From Antedon mediterranea (lineage: Eukaryota; Echinodermata; Crinoidea; Comatulida; Antedonidae), in NCBI RefSeq assembly GCF_964355755.1, contig NC_092671.1, forward strand, positions 21,790,001 through 21,854,000: a stretch of 64,000 bases of DNA. The letters are read 5' to 3'. The position numbers and the translations under genes were made by a program. The number at the start of each line of letters is the position of its first letter. Within the stretch, counting starts at the first letter, position 1. Positions 18,501-32,000 of the stretch are shown here, in pieces. Under the pieces are notes generated by a model. The model was not told the origin of the DNA. It did no database searches and saw only the letters and a program-made list of their open reading frames with translations.

Positions 18501-21500
18501 ACTTGTTAATATAAAAACACCAAAGTACTTAGAATAGCTTCAAATCGCATTTGGAGACGTTGTAGACCATTTTGTGATTTTCGAAAAAACTTGTTAACAT
18601 AAAAACACCAAAGTTTACAGAATAGCTTCAAATCGCATTTGGAGACGTTTTAGACAATTTTGTGCATTTCGATGAAACTTGGTTACACAAAAACATCAAA
18701 GTGCTTAAAATCACATTATAAACCGTTTTAGACCATTTGAGCATTTCCATAACACTTTTCACACAAAAACATCAAAGGGCACAATATAGCTTAATATCCT
18801 ATTTAAAAACGTTTTAGACCATTTTGAGCATTTCGACAAAACTTTTTCACACAAAACACCAAAGTGCTTAGAATACCTTCAAATCGCATTTGGAGACGTT
18901 TTAGACCATTTTGTGATTTTCGAAAAAACTTGTTAACATAAAAACACCAAAGTGCTAAGAATAGCTTCAAATCGCATTTGGAGACATTTTAGACCAATTT
19001 GTGATTTTCGAAAAAACTTGTTAACATAAAAACACCAAAGTGCTTAGAATAGCTTCAAATCGCATTGGGAGACGTTTTAGACCATTTTGTGATTTTCGAA
19101 AAAAACTTGTTAACATAAAAACATCAAAGTGTACAGAATAGCTTCAAATCGCATTTGGAGACGTTTTAGACCATTTTGTGATTTTCGAAAAAACTTGTTA
19201 ACATAAAAACACCAAAGTGCTTAGAATAGCTTCAAATCGCATTTGGAGACGTTTTAAACCATTTTGTGATTTTCGAAAAAACTTGTTAACATAAAAACAC
19301 CAAAATGTTTAGAATAGCTTCAAATCGCATTTGGAGACGTTTTAGACCATTTTGTGATTTTCGAAAAAACTTGTTAACACAAAAACACCAAAGTGATTAG
19401 AATAGCTTCAAATCGCATTTGGAGACGTTTTAGACCATTTTGTGATTTTCGAAAAAACTTGTTAACATAAAAACACCAAAGTGATTAGAATAGCTTCAAA
19501 TCGCATTTGGAGACGTTTTAGACCATTTTGTGCATTTCTATGAAACTTGGTTACGCAAAAACATCAAAGTGCTTAAAATCACATTATAAACCGTTTTAGA
19601 CCATTTTGAGCATATCGATAACACTTTTTACACAAAACACCAAAGTACTTAGAATAGCTTCAAATCGCATTTGGAGACGTTTTAGACCATTTTGTGATTT
19701 TCGACAAAACTTTTTCACACAAAACACCAAAGTGCTTAGAATACCTTCAAATCGCATTTGGAGACGTTTTAGACCATTTTGTGATTTTCGAAAAAACTTG
19801 TTAACATAAAAACATCAAAGTGTACAGAATAGCTTCAAATCGCATTTGGAGACGTTTTAGACCATTTTGTGATTTTCGAAAAAACTTGTTAACATAAAAA
19901 CACCAAAGTGCTTAGAATAGCTTCAAATCGCATTAGGAGACGTTTTAGACCATTTTGTGATTTTCGAAAAAACTTGTTAACATAAAAACACCAAAGTGCT
20001 TAGAATAGCTTCAAATCGCATTTGGAGACGTTTTAGACCATTTTGTGATTTTCGAAAAAACTTGTTAACATAAAAACACCAAAGTTCTTAAAATAGCTTC
20101 AAATCGCATTTGGAGACGTTTTAGACCATTTTGTGATTTTCGAAAAAACTTGTTAACATAAAAACACCAAAGTGTTTAGAAAAGCTTCAAATCGCATTTG
20201 GAGACGTTTTAGACCATTTTGGGATTTTCGAAAAAACTTGTTAACATAAAAACACCAAAGTGCTTAGAATAGCTTCAAATCGCATTTGGAGACGTTTTAG
20301 ACCATTTTGTAATTTTCAAAAAAACTTGTTAACATAAAAACACCAAAGTTCTTAGAATAGCTTCAAATCGCATTTGGAGACGTTTTAGACCATTTTGTGC
20401 ATTTCGATGAAACTTGGTTACACAAAAACATCAAAGTGCTTAAAATCACATTATAAACCGTTTTAGACCATTTGAGCATTTCGATAACACTTTTCACACA
20501 AAAACATCAAAGGGCACAATATAGCTTAATATCCTATTTAAAAACGTTTTAGACCATTTTGAGCATTTCGACAAAACTTTTTCACACAAAACACCAAAGT
20601 GCTTAGAATACCTTCAAATCGCATTTGGAGACGTTTTAGACAATTTTGTGATTTTCGAAAAAACTTGTTAACATAAAAACATCAAAGTTTACAGAATAGC
20701 TTCAAATCGCATTTGGAGACGTTTTAGACAATTTTGTGATTTTCGAAAAAACTTGTTAACATAAAAACACCAAAGTGCTTAGAATAGCTTCAAATCGCAT
20801 TGGGAGACGTTTTAGACCATTTTGTGATTTTCGAAAAAACTTGTTAACATAAAAACATCAAAGTGTACAGAATAGCTTCAAATCGCATTTGGAGACGTTT
20901 TAGACCATTTTGTGATTTTCGAAAAAACTTGTTAACATAAAAACACCAAAGTGCTTAGAATAGCTTCAAATCGCATTTGGAGACGTTTTAAACCATTTTG
21001 TGATTTTCGAAAAAACTTGTTAACATAAAAACACCAAAATGTTTAGAATAGCTTCAAATCGCATTTGGAGACGTTTTAGACCATTTTGTGATTTTCGAAA
21101 AAACTTGTTAACACAAAAACACCAAAGTGATTAGAATAGCTTCAAATCGCATTTGGAGACGTTTTAGAACATTTTGTGATTTTCGAAAAAACTTGTTAAC
21201 ATAAAAACACCAAAGTGATTAGAATAGCTTCAAATCGCATTTGGAGACGTTTTAGACCATTTTGTGCATTTCGATGAAACTTGGTTACGCAAAAACATCA
21301 AAGTGCTTAAAATCACATTATAAACCGTTTTAGACCATTTTGAGCATATCGATAACACTTTTTACACAAAACACCAAAGTGCTTAGAATAGCTTCAAATC
21401 GCATTTGGAGACGTTTTAGACCATTTTGTGATTTTCGACAAAACTTTTTCACACAAAACACCAAAGTGCTTAGAATACCTTCAAATCGCATTTGGAGACG

Positions 21501-24500
21501 TTTTAGACCATTTTGTGATTTTCGAAAAAACTTGTTAACATAAAAACATCAAAGTGTACAGAATAGCTTCAAATCGCATTTTGAGACGTTTTAGACCATT
21601 TTGTGATTTTCGAAAAAACTTGTTAACATAAAAACACCAAAGTGATTAGAATAGCTTCAAATCGCATTTGGAGACGTTTTAGACCATTTTGTGATTTTCG
21701 AAAAAACTTGTTAACATAAAAACACCAAAGTGATTAGAATAGCTTCAAATCGCATTTGGAGACGTTTTAGACCATTTTGTGCATTTCGATGAAACTTGGT
21801 TACGCAAAAACATCAATGTGCTTAAAATCACATTATAAACCGTTTTAGACCATTTTGAGCATATCCATAAAACTTTTTACACAAAACACCAAAGTGCTTA
21901 GAATAGCTTCAAATCGCATTTGGAGACGTTTTAGACCATTTTGTGATTTTCGACAAAACTTTTTCACACAAAACACCAAAGTGCTTAGAATACCTTCAAA
22001 TCGCATTTGGAGACGTTTTAGACCATTTTGTGATTTTCGAAAAAACTTGTTAACATAAAAACATCAAAGTGTACAGAATAGCTTCAAATCGCATTTGGAG
22101 ACGTTTTAGACCATTTTGTGATTTTCGAAAAAACTTGTTAACATAAAAACACCAAAGTGCTTAGAATAGCTTCAAATCGCATTAGGAGACGTTTTAGACC
22201 ATTTTGTGATTTTCGAAAAAACTTGTTAACATAAAAACACCAAAGTGCTTAGAATAGCTTCAAATCGCATTTGGAGACGTTTTAGACCATTTTGTGATTT
22301 TCGAAAAAACTTGTTAACATAAAAACACCAAAATGTTTAGAATAGCTTCAAATCGCATTTGGAGACGTTTTAGACCATTTTGTGATTTTCGAAAAAACTT
22401 GTTAACACAAAAACACCAAAGTGATTAGAATAGCTTCAAATCGCATTTGGAGACGTTTTAGACCATTTTGTGCATTTCGATGAAACTTGGTTACGCAAAA
22501 ACATCAAAGTGCTTAAAATCACATTATAAACCGTTTTAGACCATTTTGAGCATATCGATAACACTTTTCACACAAAAACATCAAAGAGCACAATATAGCT
22601 TAATATCGTATTTAAAAACGTTTTAGACCATTTTGAGCATTTCGACAAAACTTTTTCACACAAAACACCAAAGTGCTTAGAATAGCTTCAAATCGCATTT
22701 GGAGACGTTTTAGACCATTTTGTGATTTTCGAAAAAACTTGTTAACATAAAAACATCAAAGTGCTAAGAATAGTTTCAAATCGAATTTGGAGACATTTTA
22801 GACCAATTAGTGATTTTCGAAAAAACTTGGTTACACAAAAACATCAAAGTGGTTAAAATCACATTATAAACCGTTTTAGACCATTTTGAGCATTTCGATA
22901 ACACTTTTCACACAAAAACATCAAAGTGCTTAGAATAGCTTCAAATCGCATTTGGAGACGTTTTAGACCATTTTGTGATTTTCGAAAAAAACTTTTTAAC
23001 ATAAAAACACCAAACTGCTAAGAATAGCTTCAAATCGCATATGGAGACAATTTAGACCATTTTGTGATTTTCGAAAAAACTTGTTAACATAAAAACACCA
23101 AAGTGCTTAGAATACCTTCAAATCGCATTTGGAGACATTTTAGACCATTTTGTGATTTTCGAAAAAACTTGTTAACATAAAAACATCAAAGTGCTAAGAA
23201 TAGCTTCCAATCGCATTTGTAGACGTTTTAGACCATTTTGTGATTTTCGAAAACAACTTGTTAACATAAAAACACCAAAGTGCTTAGAATAGCATCAAAT
23301 CGCATTTGGAGACGTTTTAGACCATTTTGTGATTTTCGAAAAAACTTGTTAACATAAAAACATCAAAGTGCTAAGAATAGCTTCAAATCGAATTTGGAGA
23401 CATTTTAGACCAATTAGTGATTTTCGAAAAAACTTGGTTACACAAAAACATCAAAGTGGTTAAAATCACATTATAAACCGTTTTAGACCATTTTGAGCAT
23501 TTCGATAACACTTTTCACACAAAAACATCAAAGTGCTTAGAATAGCTTCAAATCGCATTTGGAGACGTTTTAGACCATTTTGTGATTTTCGAAAAAAACT
23601 TTTTAACATAAAAACACCAAACTGCTAAGAATAGCTTCAAATCGCATATGGAGACAATTTAGACCATTTTGTGATTTTCGAAAAAACTTGTTAACATAAA
23701 AACACCAAAGTGCTTAGAATACCTTCAAATCGCATTTGGAGACATTTTAGACCATTTTGTGATTTTCGAAAAAACTTGTTAACATAAAAACATCAAAGTG
23801 CTAAGAATAGCTTCCAATCGCATTTGGAGACGTTTTAGACCATTTTGTGATTTTCGAAAAAACTTGTTAACATAAAAACACCAAAGTGATTAGAATAGCT
23901 TCAAATCGCATTTGGAGACGTTTTAGACCATTTTGTGCATTTCGATGAAACTTGGTTACGCAAAAACATCAAAGTGCTTAAAATCACATTATAAACCGTT
24001 TTAGACCATTTTGAGCATATCGATAACACTTTTTACACAAAACACCAAAGTGCTTAGAATAGCTTCAAATCGCATTTGGAGACGTTTTAGACCATTTTGT
24101 GATTTTCGACAAAACTTTTTCACACAAAACACCAAAGTGCTTAGAATACCTTCAAATCGCATTTGGAGACGTTTTAGACCATTTTGTGATTTTCGAAAAA
24201 ACTTGTTAACATAAAAACATCAAAGTGTACAGAATAGCTTCAAATCGCATTTGGAGACGTTTTAGACCATTTTGTGATTTTCGAAAAAACTTGTTAACAT
24301 AAAAACACCAAAGTGCTTAGAATAGCTTCAAATCGCATTAGGAGACGTTTTAGACCATTTTGTGATTTTCGAAAAAACTTGTTAACATAAAAACACCAAA
24401 GTGCTTAGAATAGCTTCAAATCGCATTAGGAGACGTTTTAGACCATTTTGTGATTTTCGAAAAAACTTGTTAACATAAAAACACCAAAGTGCTTAGAATA

Positions 24501-24765
24501 GCTTCAAATCGCATTTGGAGACGTTTTAGACCATTTTGTGATTTTCGAAAAAACTTGTTAACATAAAAAAAACAAAGTTCTTAAAATAGCTTCAAATCGC
24601 ATTTGGAGACGTTTTAGACCATTTTGTGATTTTCGAAAAAACCTGTTAACATAAAAACACCAAAGTGTTTAGAAAAGCTTCAAATCGCATTTGGAGACGT
24701 TTTAGACCATTTTGGGATTTTCGAAAAAAACTTGTTAACATAAAAACACCAAAGTGCTTAGAATA
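12577..24765. repeat. Satellite array, block 2
   Basis: About 12.2 kb of A, B, C and D monomers without a gene. It includes SINE-free versions of the monomer pair that elsewhere holds the SINE, for example at 13397-13500 and 20220-20325 (gggattttcg, then agaatagcttc, then gtaattttcaaaa). The segment 18660-19850 recurs at 20395-21585. The 67-codon ORFs at 19606, 21340, 21855 and 24011 start with TTG and arise from the same D-like/A monomer junction; they are not genes. Confidence 0.96.
18660..21585. repeat. Near-tandem duplication, spacing about 1734 bp
   Basis: 18660-19850 corresponds to 20395-21585. Matching markers include the gtgtaca junction at 19129 and 20863, and the atatcgataacactttttacac junction at 19612 and 21346. 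One extra A near 19100 changes the spacing from 1735 to 1734. A small partial repeat follows, with 21340-21545 recurring at 21855-22060 (spacing 515). Confidence 0.75.
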
Positions 24766-25118
24766 TGGCCGAGCGGTTAAGGCAGGGGCGCCGTTTATCG
24801 TACCTAAAGAGCCAACAACAACATCGGCAAGGGTTCGAGGCCGACTCGCTCCTAGTTCTGGTGGTGGAACAAGTCTTCTCGGATAAGGACTATAAACCGT
24901 AGGTCCAGTGTACACAGTTATAACATGTGTGTACTTTAAAGAACCCAGTTCATTATTCGAAAAAGAGTAGGGGGTTACCCCGGTGAACTGGTTCACACAA
25001 TAGCCTCTGTATCAGGGGGATTACCACCTATCTGATAGGACAGTGATTAATTCACTATTGGTAATCCTTGGCCACAGTGCCTAAAGTAATAAAATAAAAT
25101 AAAAATAAATAAATAAAT
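24766..25118 (+). mobile_element. tRNA-derived SINE, copy 2
   Basis: Same length and monomer position as copy 1. A box 24766-24776, B box 24832-24842. It differs from copies 1 and 3 by aaagtaat instead of aaagacat near the start of the tail, and by one extra A in the flanking satellite (cgaaaaaaac near 24722). It lies inside the segment repeated at +8842, so it is the direct sister of copy 4. Confidence 0.88.
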
Positions 25119-28100
25119 AATAGCTTCAAATCGCATTTGGAGACGTTTTAGACCATTTTGTAATTTTCAAAAAAACTTGTTAACATAAAAACACCAAAGT
25201 TCTTAGAATAGCTTCAAATCGCATTTGGAGACGTTTTAGACCATTTTGTGCATTTCGATGAAACTTGGTTACACAAAAACATCAAAGTGCTTAAAATCAC
25301 ATTATAAACCGTTTTAGACCATTTGAGCATTTCGATAACACTTTTCACACAAAAACATCAAAGTTCACAATATAGCTTAATATCCTATTTAAAAACGTTT
25401 TAGACCATTTTGAGCATTTCGACAAAACTTTTTCACACAAAACACCAAAGTGCTTAGAATACCTTCAAATCGCATTTGGAGACGTTTTAGACAATTTTGT
25501 GATTTTCGAAAAAACTTGTTAACATAAAAACATCAAAGTTTACAGAATAGCTTCAAATCGCATTTGGAGACGTTTTAGACAATTTTGTGATTTTCGAAAA
25601 AACTTGTTAACATAAAAACACCAAAGTGCTTAGAATAGCTTCAAATCGCATTGGGAGACGTTTTAGACCATTTTGTGATTTTCGAAAAAACTTGTTAACA
25701 TAAAAACATCAAAGTGTACAGAATAGCTTCAAATTGCATTTGGAGACGTTTTAGACCATTTTGTGATTTTCGAAAAAACTTGTTAACATAAAAACACCAA
25801 AGTGCTTAGAATAGCTTCAAATCGCATTTGGAGACGTTTTAAACCATTTTGTGATTTTCGAAAAAACTTGTTAACATAAAAACACCAAAATGTTTAGAAT
25901 AGCTTCAAATCGCATTTGGAGACGTTTTAGACCATTTTGTGATTTTCGAAAAAACTTGTTAACACAAAAACACCAAAGTGATTAGAATAGCTTCAAATCG
26001 CATTTGGAGACGTTTTAGACCATTTTGTGATTTTCGAAAAAACTTGTTAACATAAAAACACCAAAGTGATTAGAATAGCTTCAAATCGCATTTGGAGACG
26101 TTTTAGACCATTTTGTGCATTTCGATGAAACTTGGTTACGCAAAAACATCAAAGTAATAATCACATTATAAACAGTTTTAGACCATTTTGAGCATATCGA
26201 TAAAACTTTTTACACAAAACACCAAAGTGCTTAGAATAGCTTCAAATCGCATTTGGAGACGTTTTAGACCATTTTGTGATTTTCGACAAAACTTTTTCAC
26301 ACAAAACACCAAAGTGCTTAGAATACCTTCAAATCGCATTTGGAGACGTTTTAGACCATTTTGTGATTTTCGAAAAAACTTGTTAACATAAAAACATCAA
26401 AGTGTACAGAATAGCTTCAAATCGCATTTGGAGACGTTTTAGACCATTTTGTGATTTTCGAAAAAACTTGTTAACATAAAAACACCAAAGTGCTTAGAAT
26501 AGCTTCAAATCGCATTAGGAGACGTTTTAGACCATTTTGTTATTTTCGAAAAAACTTGTTAACATAAAAACACCAAAATGTTTAGAATAGCTTCAAATCG
26601 CATTTGTAGACGTTTTAGACCATTTTGTGATTTTCGAAAAAACTTGTTAACACAAAAACACCAAAGTGATTAGAATAGCTTCAAATCGCATTTGGAGACG
26701 TTTTAGACCATTTTGTGCATTTCGATGAAACTTGGTTACGCAAAAACATCAAAGTGCTTAAAATCACATTATAAACCGTTTTAGACCATTTTGAGCATAT
26801 CGATAACACTTTTCACACAAAAACATCAAAGAGCACAATATAGCTTAATATCGTATTTAAAAACGTTTTAGACCATTTTGAGCAATTCGACAAAACTCTT
26901 TCACAAAAAACACCAAAGTGCTTAGAATAGCTTCAAATCGCATTTGGAGACGTTTTAGACCATTTTGTGATTTTCGAAAAAACTTGTTAACATAAAAACA
27001 TCAAAGGGCTAAGAATAGCTTCAAATCGCATTTGGAGACATTTTAGACCAATTAGTGATTTTCGAAAAAACTTGGTTACACAAAAACATCAAAGTGGTTA
27101 AAATCACATTATAAACCGTTTTAGACCATTTTGAGCATTTCGATAACACTTTTCACACAAAAACATCAAAGTGCACAAAATAGCTTAATATCGTATTTGG
27201 AAACGTTTTAGAACATTTTGTGATTTTCGAAAAAACTTGTTAACATAAAACACCAAAGTGTACAGAATAGCTTCAAATCGCATTTGGAGACATTTTAGAC
27301 CAATTTGTGATTTTCGAAAAAACTTGTTAACATAAAAACACCAAAGTGCTTAGAATACCTTCAAATCGCATTTGGAGACGTTTAAGACCATTTTGTGATT
27401 TTCGAAAAAACTTGTTAACATAAAAAAACCAAAGTGCTTAGAATAGCTTCAAATCGCATTTGGAGACGTTTTAGACCAATTTGTGATTTTCGAAAAAACT
27501 TGGTTACACAAAAACATCAAAGTGGATAAAAGCACATTATAAACCGTTTTAGACTATTTTGAGCATTTCGATAACACATTTCACACAAAAACATCAAAGA
27601 GCACAAAATAGCTTAATATCGTATTTAAAAACGTTTTAAACCATTTTGAGCATTTCGACAAAACTTTTTCACACAAAACACCAAAGTGCTTAGAATACCT
27701 TCAAATCGCATTTGGAGACATTTTAGACCATTTTGTGATTTTCGAAAAAACTTGTTAACATAAAAACATCAAAGTGCTAAGAATAGCTTCCAATCGCATT
27801 TGGAGACGTTTTAGACCATTTTGTGATTTTCGAAAAAACTTGTTAACATAAAAACATCAAAGTGCTAAGAATAGCTTCAAATCGCATTTGGAGACGTTTT
27901 AGACCATTTTGTGCATTTCGATGAAACTTGGTTACGCAAAAACATCAAAGTGCTTAAAATCACATTATAAACCGTTTTAGACCATTTTGAGCATATCGAT
28001 AACACTTTTTACACAAAACACCAAAGTGCTTAGAATAGCTTCAAATCGCATTTGGAGACGTTTTAGACCATTTTGTGATTTTCGACAAAACTTTTTCACA

Positions 28101-28740
28101 CAAAACACCAAAGTGCTTAGAATACCTTCAAATCGCATTTGGAGACGTTTTAGACCATTTTGTGATTTTCGAAAAAACTTGTTAACATAAAAACATCAAA
28201 GTGTACAGAATAGCTTCAAATCGCATTTGGAGACGTTTTAGACCATTTTGTGATTTTCGAAAAAACTTGTTAACATAAAAACACCAAAGTGCTTAGAATA
28301 GCTTCAAATCGCATTTGGAGACGTTTTAGACCATTTTGTGATTTTCGAAAAAACTTGTTAACATAAAAACACCAAAGTGCTTAGAATAGCTTCAAATCGC
28401 ATTAGGAGACGTTTTAGACCATTTTGTGATTTTCGAAAAAACTTGTTAACATAAAAACACCAAAGTGCTTAGAATAGCTTCAAATCGCATTTGGAGACGT
28501 TTTAGACCATTTTGTGATTTTCGAAAAAACTTGTTAACATAAAAAAAACAAAGTTCTTAAAATAGCTTCAAATCGCATTTGGAGACGTTTTAGACCATTT
28601 TGTGATTTTCGAAAAAACCTGTTAACATAAAAACACCAAAGTGTTTAGAAAAGCTTCAAATCGCATTTGGAGACGTTTTAGACCATTTTGGGATTTTCGA
28701 AAAAACTTGTTAACATAAAAACACCAAAGTGCTTAGAATA
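25119..28740. repeat. Satellite array, block 3
   Basis: About 3.6 kb of mixed monomers. The first few hundred bases carry the marker catcaaagttcacaat (about 25360), which is found only downstream of SINE copies (also about 12820, 29332 and 34199). An aaagtaataatcac junction at about 26153 marks a sub-block also found near 3102, 34995, 37395 and 60498. No gene. Confidence 0.95.
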
Positions 28741-29093
28741 TGGCCGAGCGGTTAAGGCAGGGGCGCCGTTTATCGTACCTAAAGAGCCAACAACAACATC
28801 GGCAAGGGTTCGAGGCCGACTCGCTCCTAGTTCTGGTGGTGGAACAAGTCTTCTCGGATAAGGACTATAAACCGTAGGTCCAGTGTACACAGTTATAACA
28901 TGTGTGTACTTTAAAGAACCCAGTTCATTATTCGAAAAAGAGTAGGGGGTTACCCCGGTGAACTGGTTCACACAATAGCCTCTGTATCAGGGGGATTACC
29001 ACCTATCTGATAGGACAGTGATTAATTCACTATTGGTAATCCTTGGCCACAGTGCCTAAAGACATAAAATAAAATAAAAATAAATAAATAAAT
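28741..29093 (+). mobile_element. tRNA-derived SINE, copy 3
   Basis: A box 28741-28751, B box 28807-28817. It shares the aaagacat variant and the six-A upstream flank with copy 1, so copies 1 and 3 form one subtype and copies 2 and 4 the other. The upstream satellite contains the intact ttcga site (28520-28524) that was used by the LTR element next to copy 1. Confidence 0.88.
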
Positions 29094-32000
29094 AATAGCT
29101 TCAAATCGCATTTGGAGACGTTTTAGACCATTTTGTAATTTTCAAAAAAACTTGTTAACATAAAAACACCAAAGTTCTTAGAATAGCTTCAAATCGCATT
29201 TGGAGACGTTTTAGACCATTTTGTGCATTTCGATGAAACTTGGTTACACAAAAACATCAAAGTGCTTAAAATCACATTATAAACCGTTTTAGACCATTTG
29301 AGCATTTCGATAACACTTTTCACACAAAAACATCAAAGTTCACAATATAGCTTAATATCCTATTTAAAAACGTTTTAGACCATTTTGAGCATTTCGACAA
29401 AACTTTTTCACACAAAACACCAAAGTGCTTAGAATACCTTCAAATCGCATTTGGAGACGTTTTAGACAATTTTGTGATTTTCGAAAAAACTTGTTAACAT
29501 AAAAACATCAAAGTTTACAGAATAGCTTCAAATCGCATTTGGAGACGTTTTAGACAATTTTGTGATTTTCGAAAAAACTTGTTAACATAAAAACACCAAA
29601 GTGCTTAGAATAGCTTCAAATCGCATTGGGAGACGTTTTAGACCATTTTGTGATTTTCGAAAAAACTTGTTAACATAAAAACATCAAAGTGTACAGAATA
29701 GCTTCAAATCGCATTTGGAGACGTTTTAGACCATTTTGTGATTTTCGAAAAAACTTGTTAACATAAAAACACCAAAGTGCTTAGAATAGCTTCAAATCGC
29801 ATTTGGAGACGTTTTAAACCATTTTGTGATTTTCGAAAAAACTTGTTAACATAAAAACACCAAAATGTTTAGAATAGCTTCAAATCGCATTTGGAGACGT
29901 TTTAGACCATTTTGTGATTTTCGAAAAAACTTGTTAACACAAAAACACCAAAGTGATTAGAATAGCTTCAAATCGCATTTGGAGACGTTTTAGACCATTT
30001 TGTGATTTTCGAAAAAACTTGTTAACATAAAAACACCAAAGTGATTATTATTATTATATTAGAATAGCTTCAAATCGCATTTGGAGACGTTTTAGACCAT
30101 TTTGTGCATTTCGATGAAACTTGGTTACGCAAAAACATCAAAGTGCTTAAAATCACATTATAAACCGTTTTAGACCATTTTGAGCATATCGATAACACTT
30201 TTTCACACAAAACACCAAAGTGCTTAGAATACCTTCAAATCGCATTTGGAGACGTTTTAGACCATTTTGTGATTTTCGAAAAAACTTGTTAACATAAAAA
30301 CATCAAAGTGTACAGAATAGCTTCAAATCGCATTTGGAGACGTTTTAGACCATTTTGTGATTTTCGAAAAAACTTGTTAACACAAAAACACCAAAGTGAT
30401 TAGAATAGCTTCAAATCGCATTTGGAGACGTTTTAGACCATTTTGTGATTTTCGAAAAAACTTGTTAACATAAAAACACCAAAGTGATTAGAATAGCTTC
30501 AAATCGCATTTGGAGACGTTTTAGACCATTTTGTGATTTTCGAAAAAACTTGTTAACATAAAAACACCAAAGTGATTAGAATAGCTTCAAATCGCATTTG
30601 GAGACGTTTTAGACCATTTTGTGCATTTCGATGAAACTTGGTTACGCAAAAACATCAATGTGCTTAAAATCACATTATAAACCGTTTTAGACCATTTTGA
30701 GCATATCCATAAAACTTTTTACACAAAACACCAAAGTGCTTAGAATAGCTTCAAATCGCATTTGGAGACGTTTTAGACCATTTTGTGATTTTCGACAAAA
30801 CTTTTTCACACAAAACACCAAAGTGCTTAGAATACCTTCAAATCGCATTTGGAGACGTTTTAGACCATTTTGTGATTTTCGAAAAAACTTGTTAACATAA
30901 AAACATCAAAGTGTACAGAATAGCTTCAAATCGCATTTGGAGACGTTTTAGACCATTTTGTGATTTTCGAAAAAACTTGTTAACATAAAAACACCAAAGT
31001 GCTTAGAATAGCTTCAAATCGCATTAGGAGACGTTTTAGACCATTTTGTGATTTTCGAAAAAACTTGTTAACATAAAAACACCAAAGTGCTTAGAATAGC
31101 TTCAAATCGCATTTGGAGACGTTTTAGACCATTTTGTGATTTTCGAAAAAACTTGTTAACATAAAAACACCAAAATGTTTAGAATAGCTTCAAATCGCAT
31201 TTGGAGACGTTTTAGACCATTTTGTGATTTTCGAAAAAACTTGTTAACACAAAAACACCAAAGTGATTAGAATAGCTTCAAATCGCATTTGGAGACGTTT
31301 TAGACCATTTTGTGCATTTCGATGAAACTTGGTTACGCAAAAACATCAAAGTGCTTAAAATCACATTATAAACCGTTTTAGACCATTTTGAGCATATCGA
31401 TAACACTTTTCACACAAAAACATCAAAGAGCACAATATAGCTTAATATCGTATTTAAAAACGTTTTAGACCATTTTGAGCATTTCGACAAAACTTTTTCA
31501 CACAAAACACCAAAGTGCTTAGAATAGCTTCAAATCGCATTTGGAGACGTTTTAGACCATTTTGTGATTTTCGAAAAAACTTGTTAACATAAAAACATCA
31601 AAGTGCTAAGAATAGTTTCAAATCGAATTTGGAGACATTTTAGACCAATTAGTGATTTTCGAAAAAACTTGGTTACACAAAAACATCAAAGTGGTTAAAA
31701 TCACATTATAAACCGTTTTAGACCATTTTGAGCATTTCGATAACACTTTTCACACAAAAACATCAAAGTGCTTAGAATAGCTTCAAATCGCATTTGGAGA
31801 CGTTTTAGACCATTTTGTGATTTTCGAAAAAAACTTTTTAACATAAAAACACCAAACTGCTAAGAATAGCTTCAAATCGCATATGGAGACAATTTAGACC
31901 ATTTTGTGATTTTCGAAAAAACTTGTTAACATAAAAACACCAAAGTGCTTAGAATACCTTCAAATCGCATTTGGAGACATTTTAGACCATTTTGTGATTT

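Noticed and set aside
24665-24886. Plus-strand 73-residue ORF across satellite and SINE (also at 33507)
   Set aside because: It fuses satellite translation with the tRNA-like SINE head, and exists only in the copies with the extra A. It is a chance frame.
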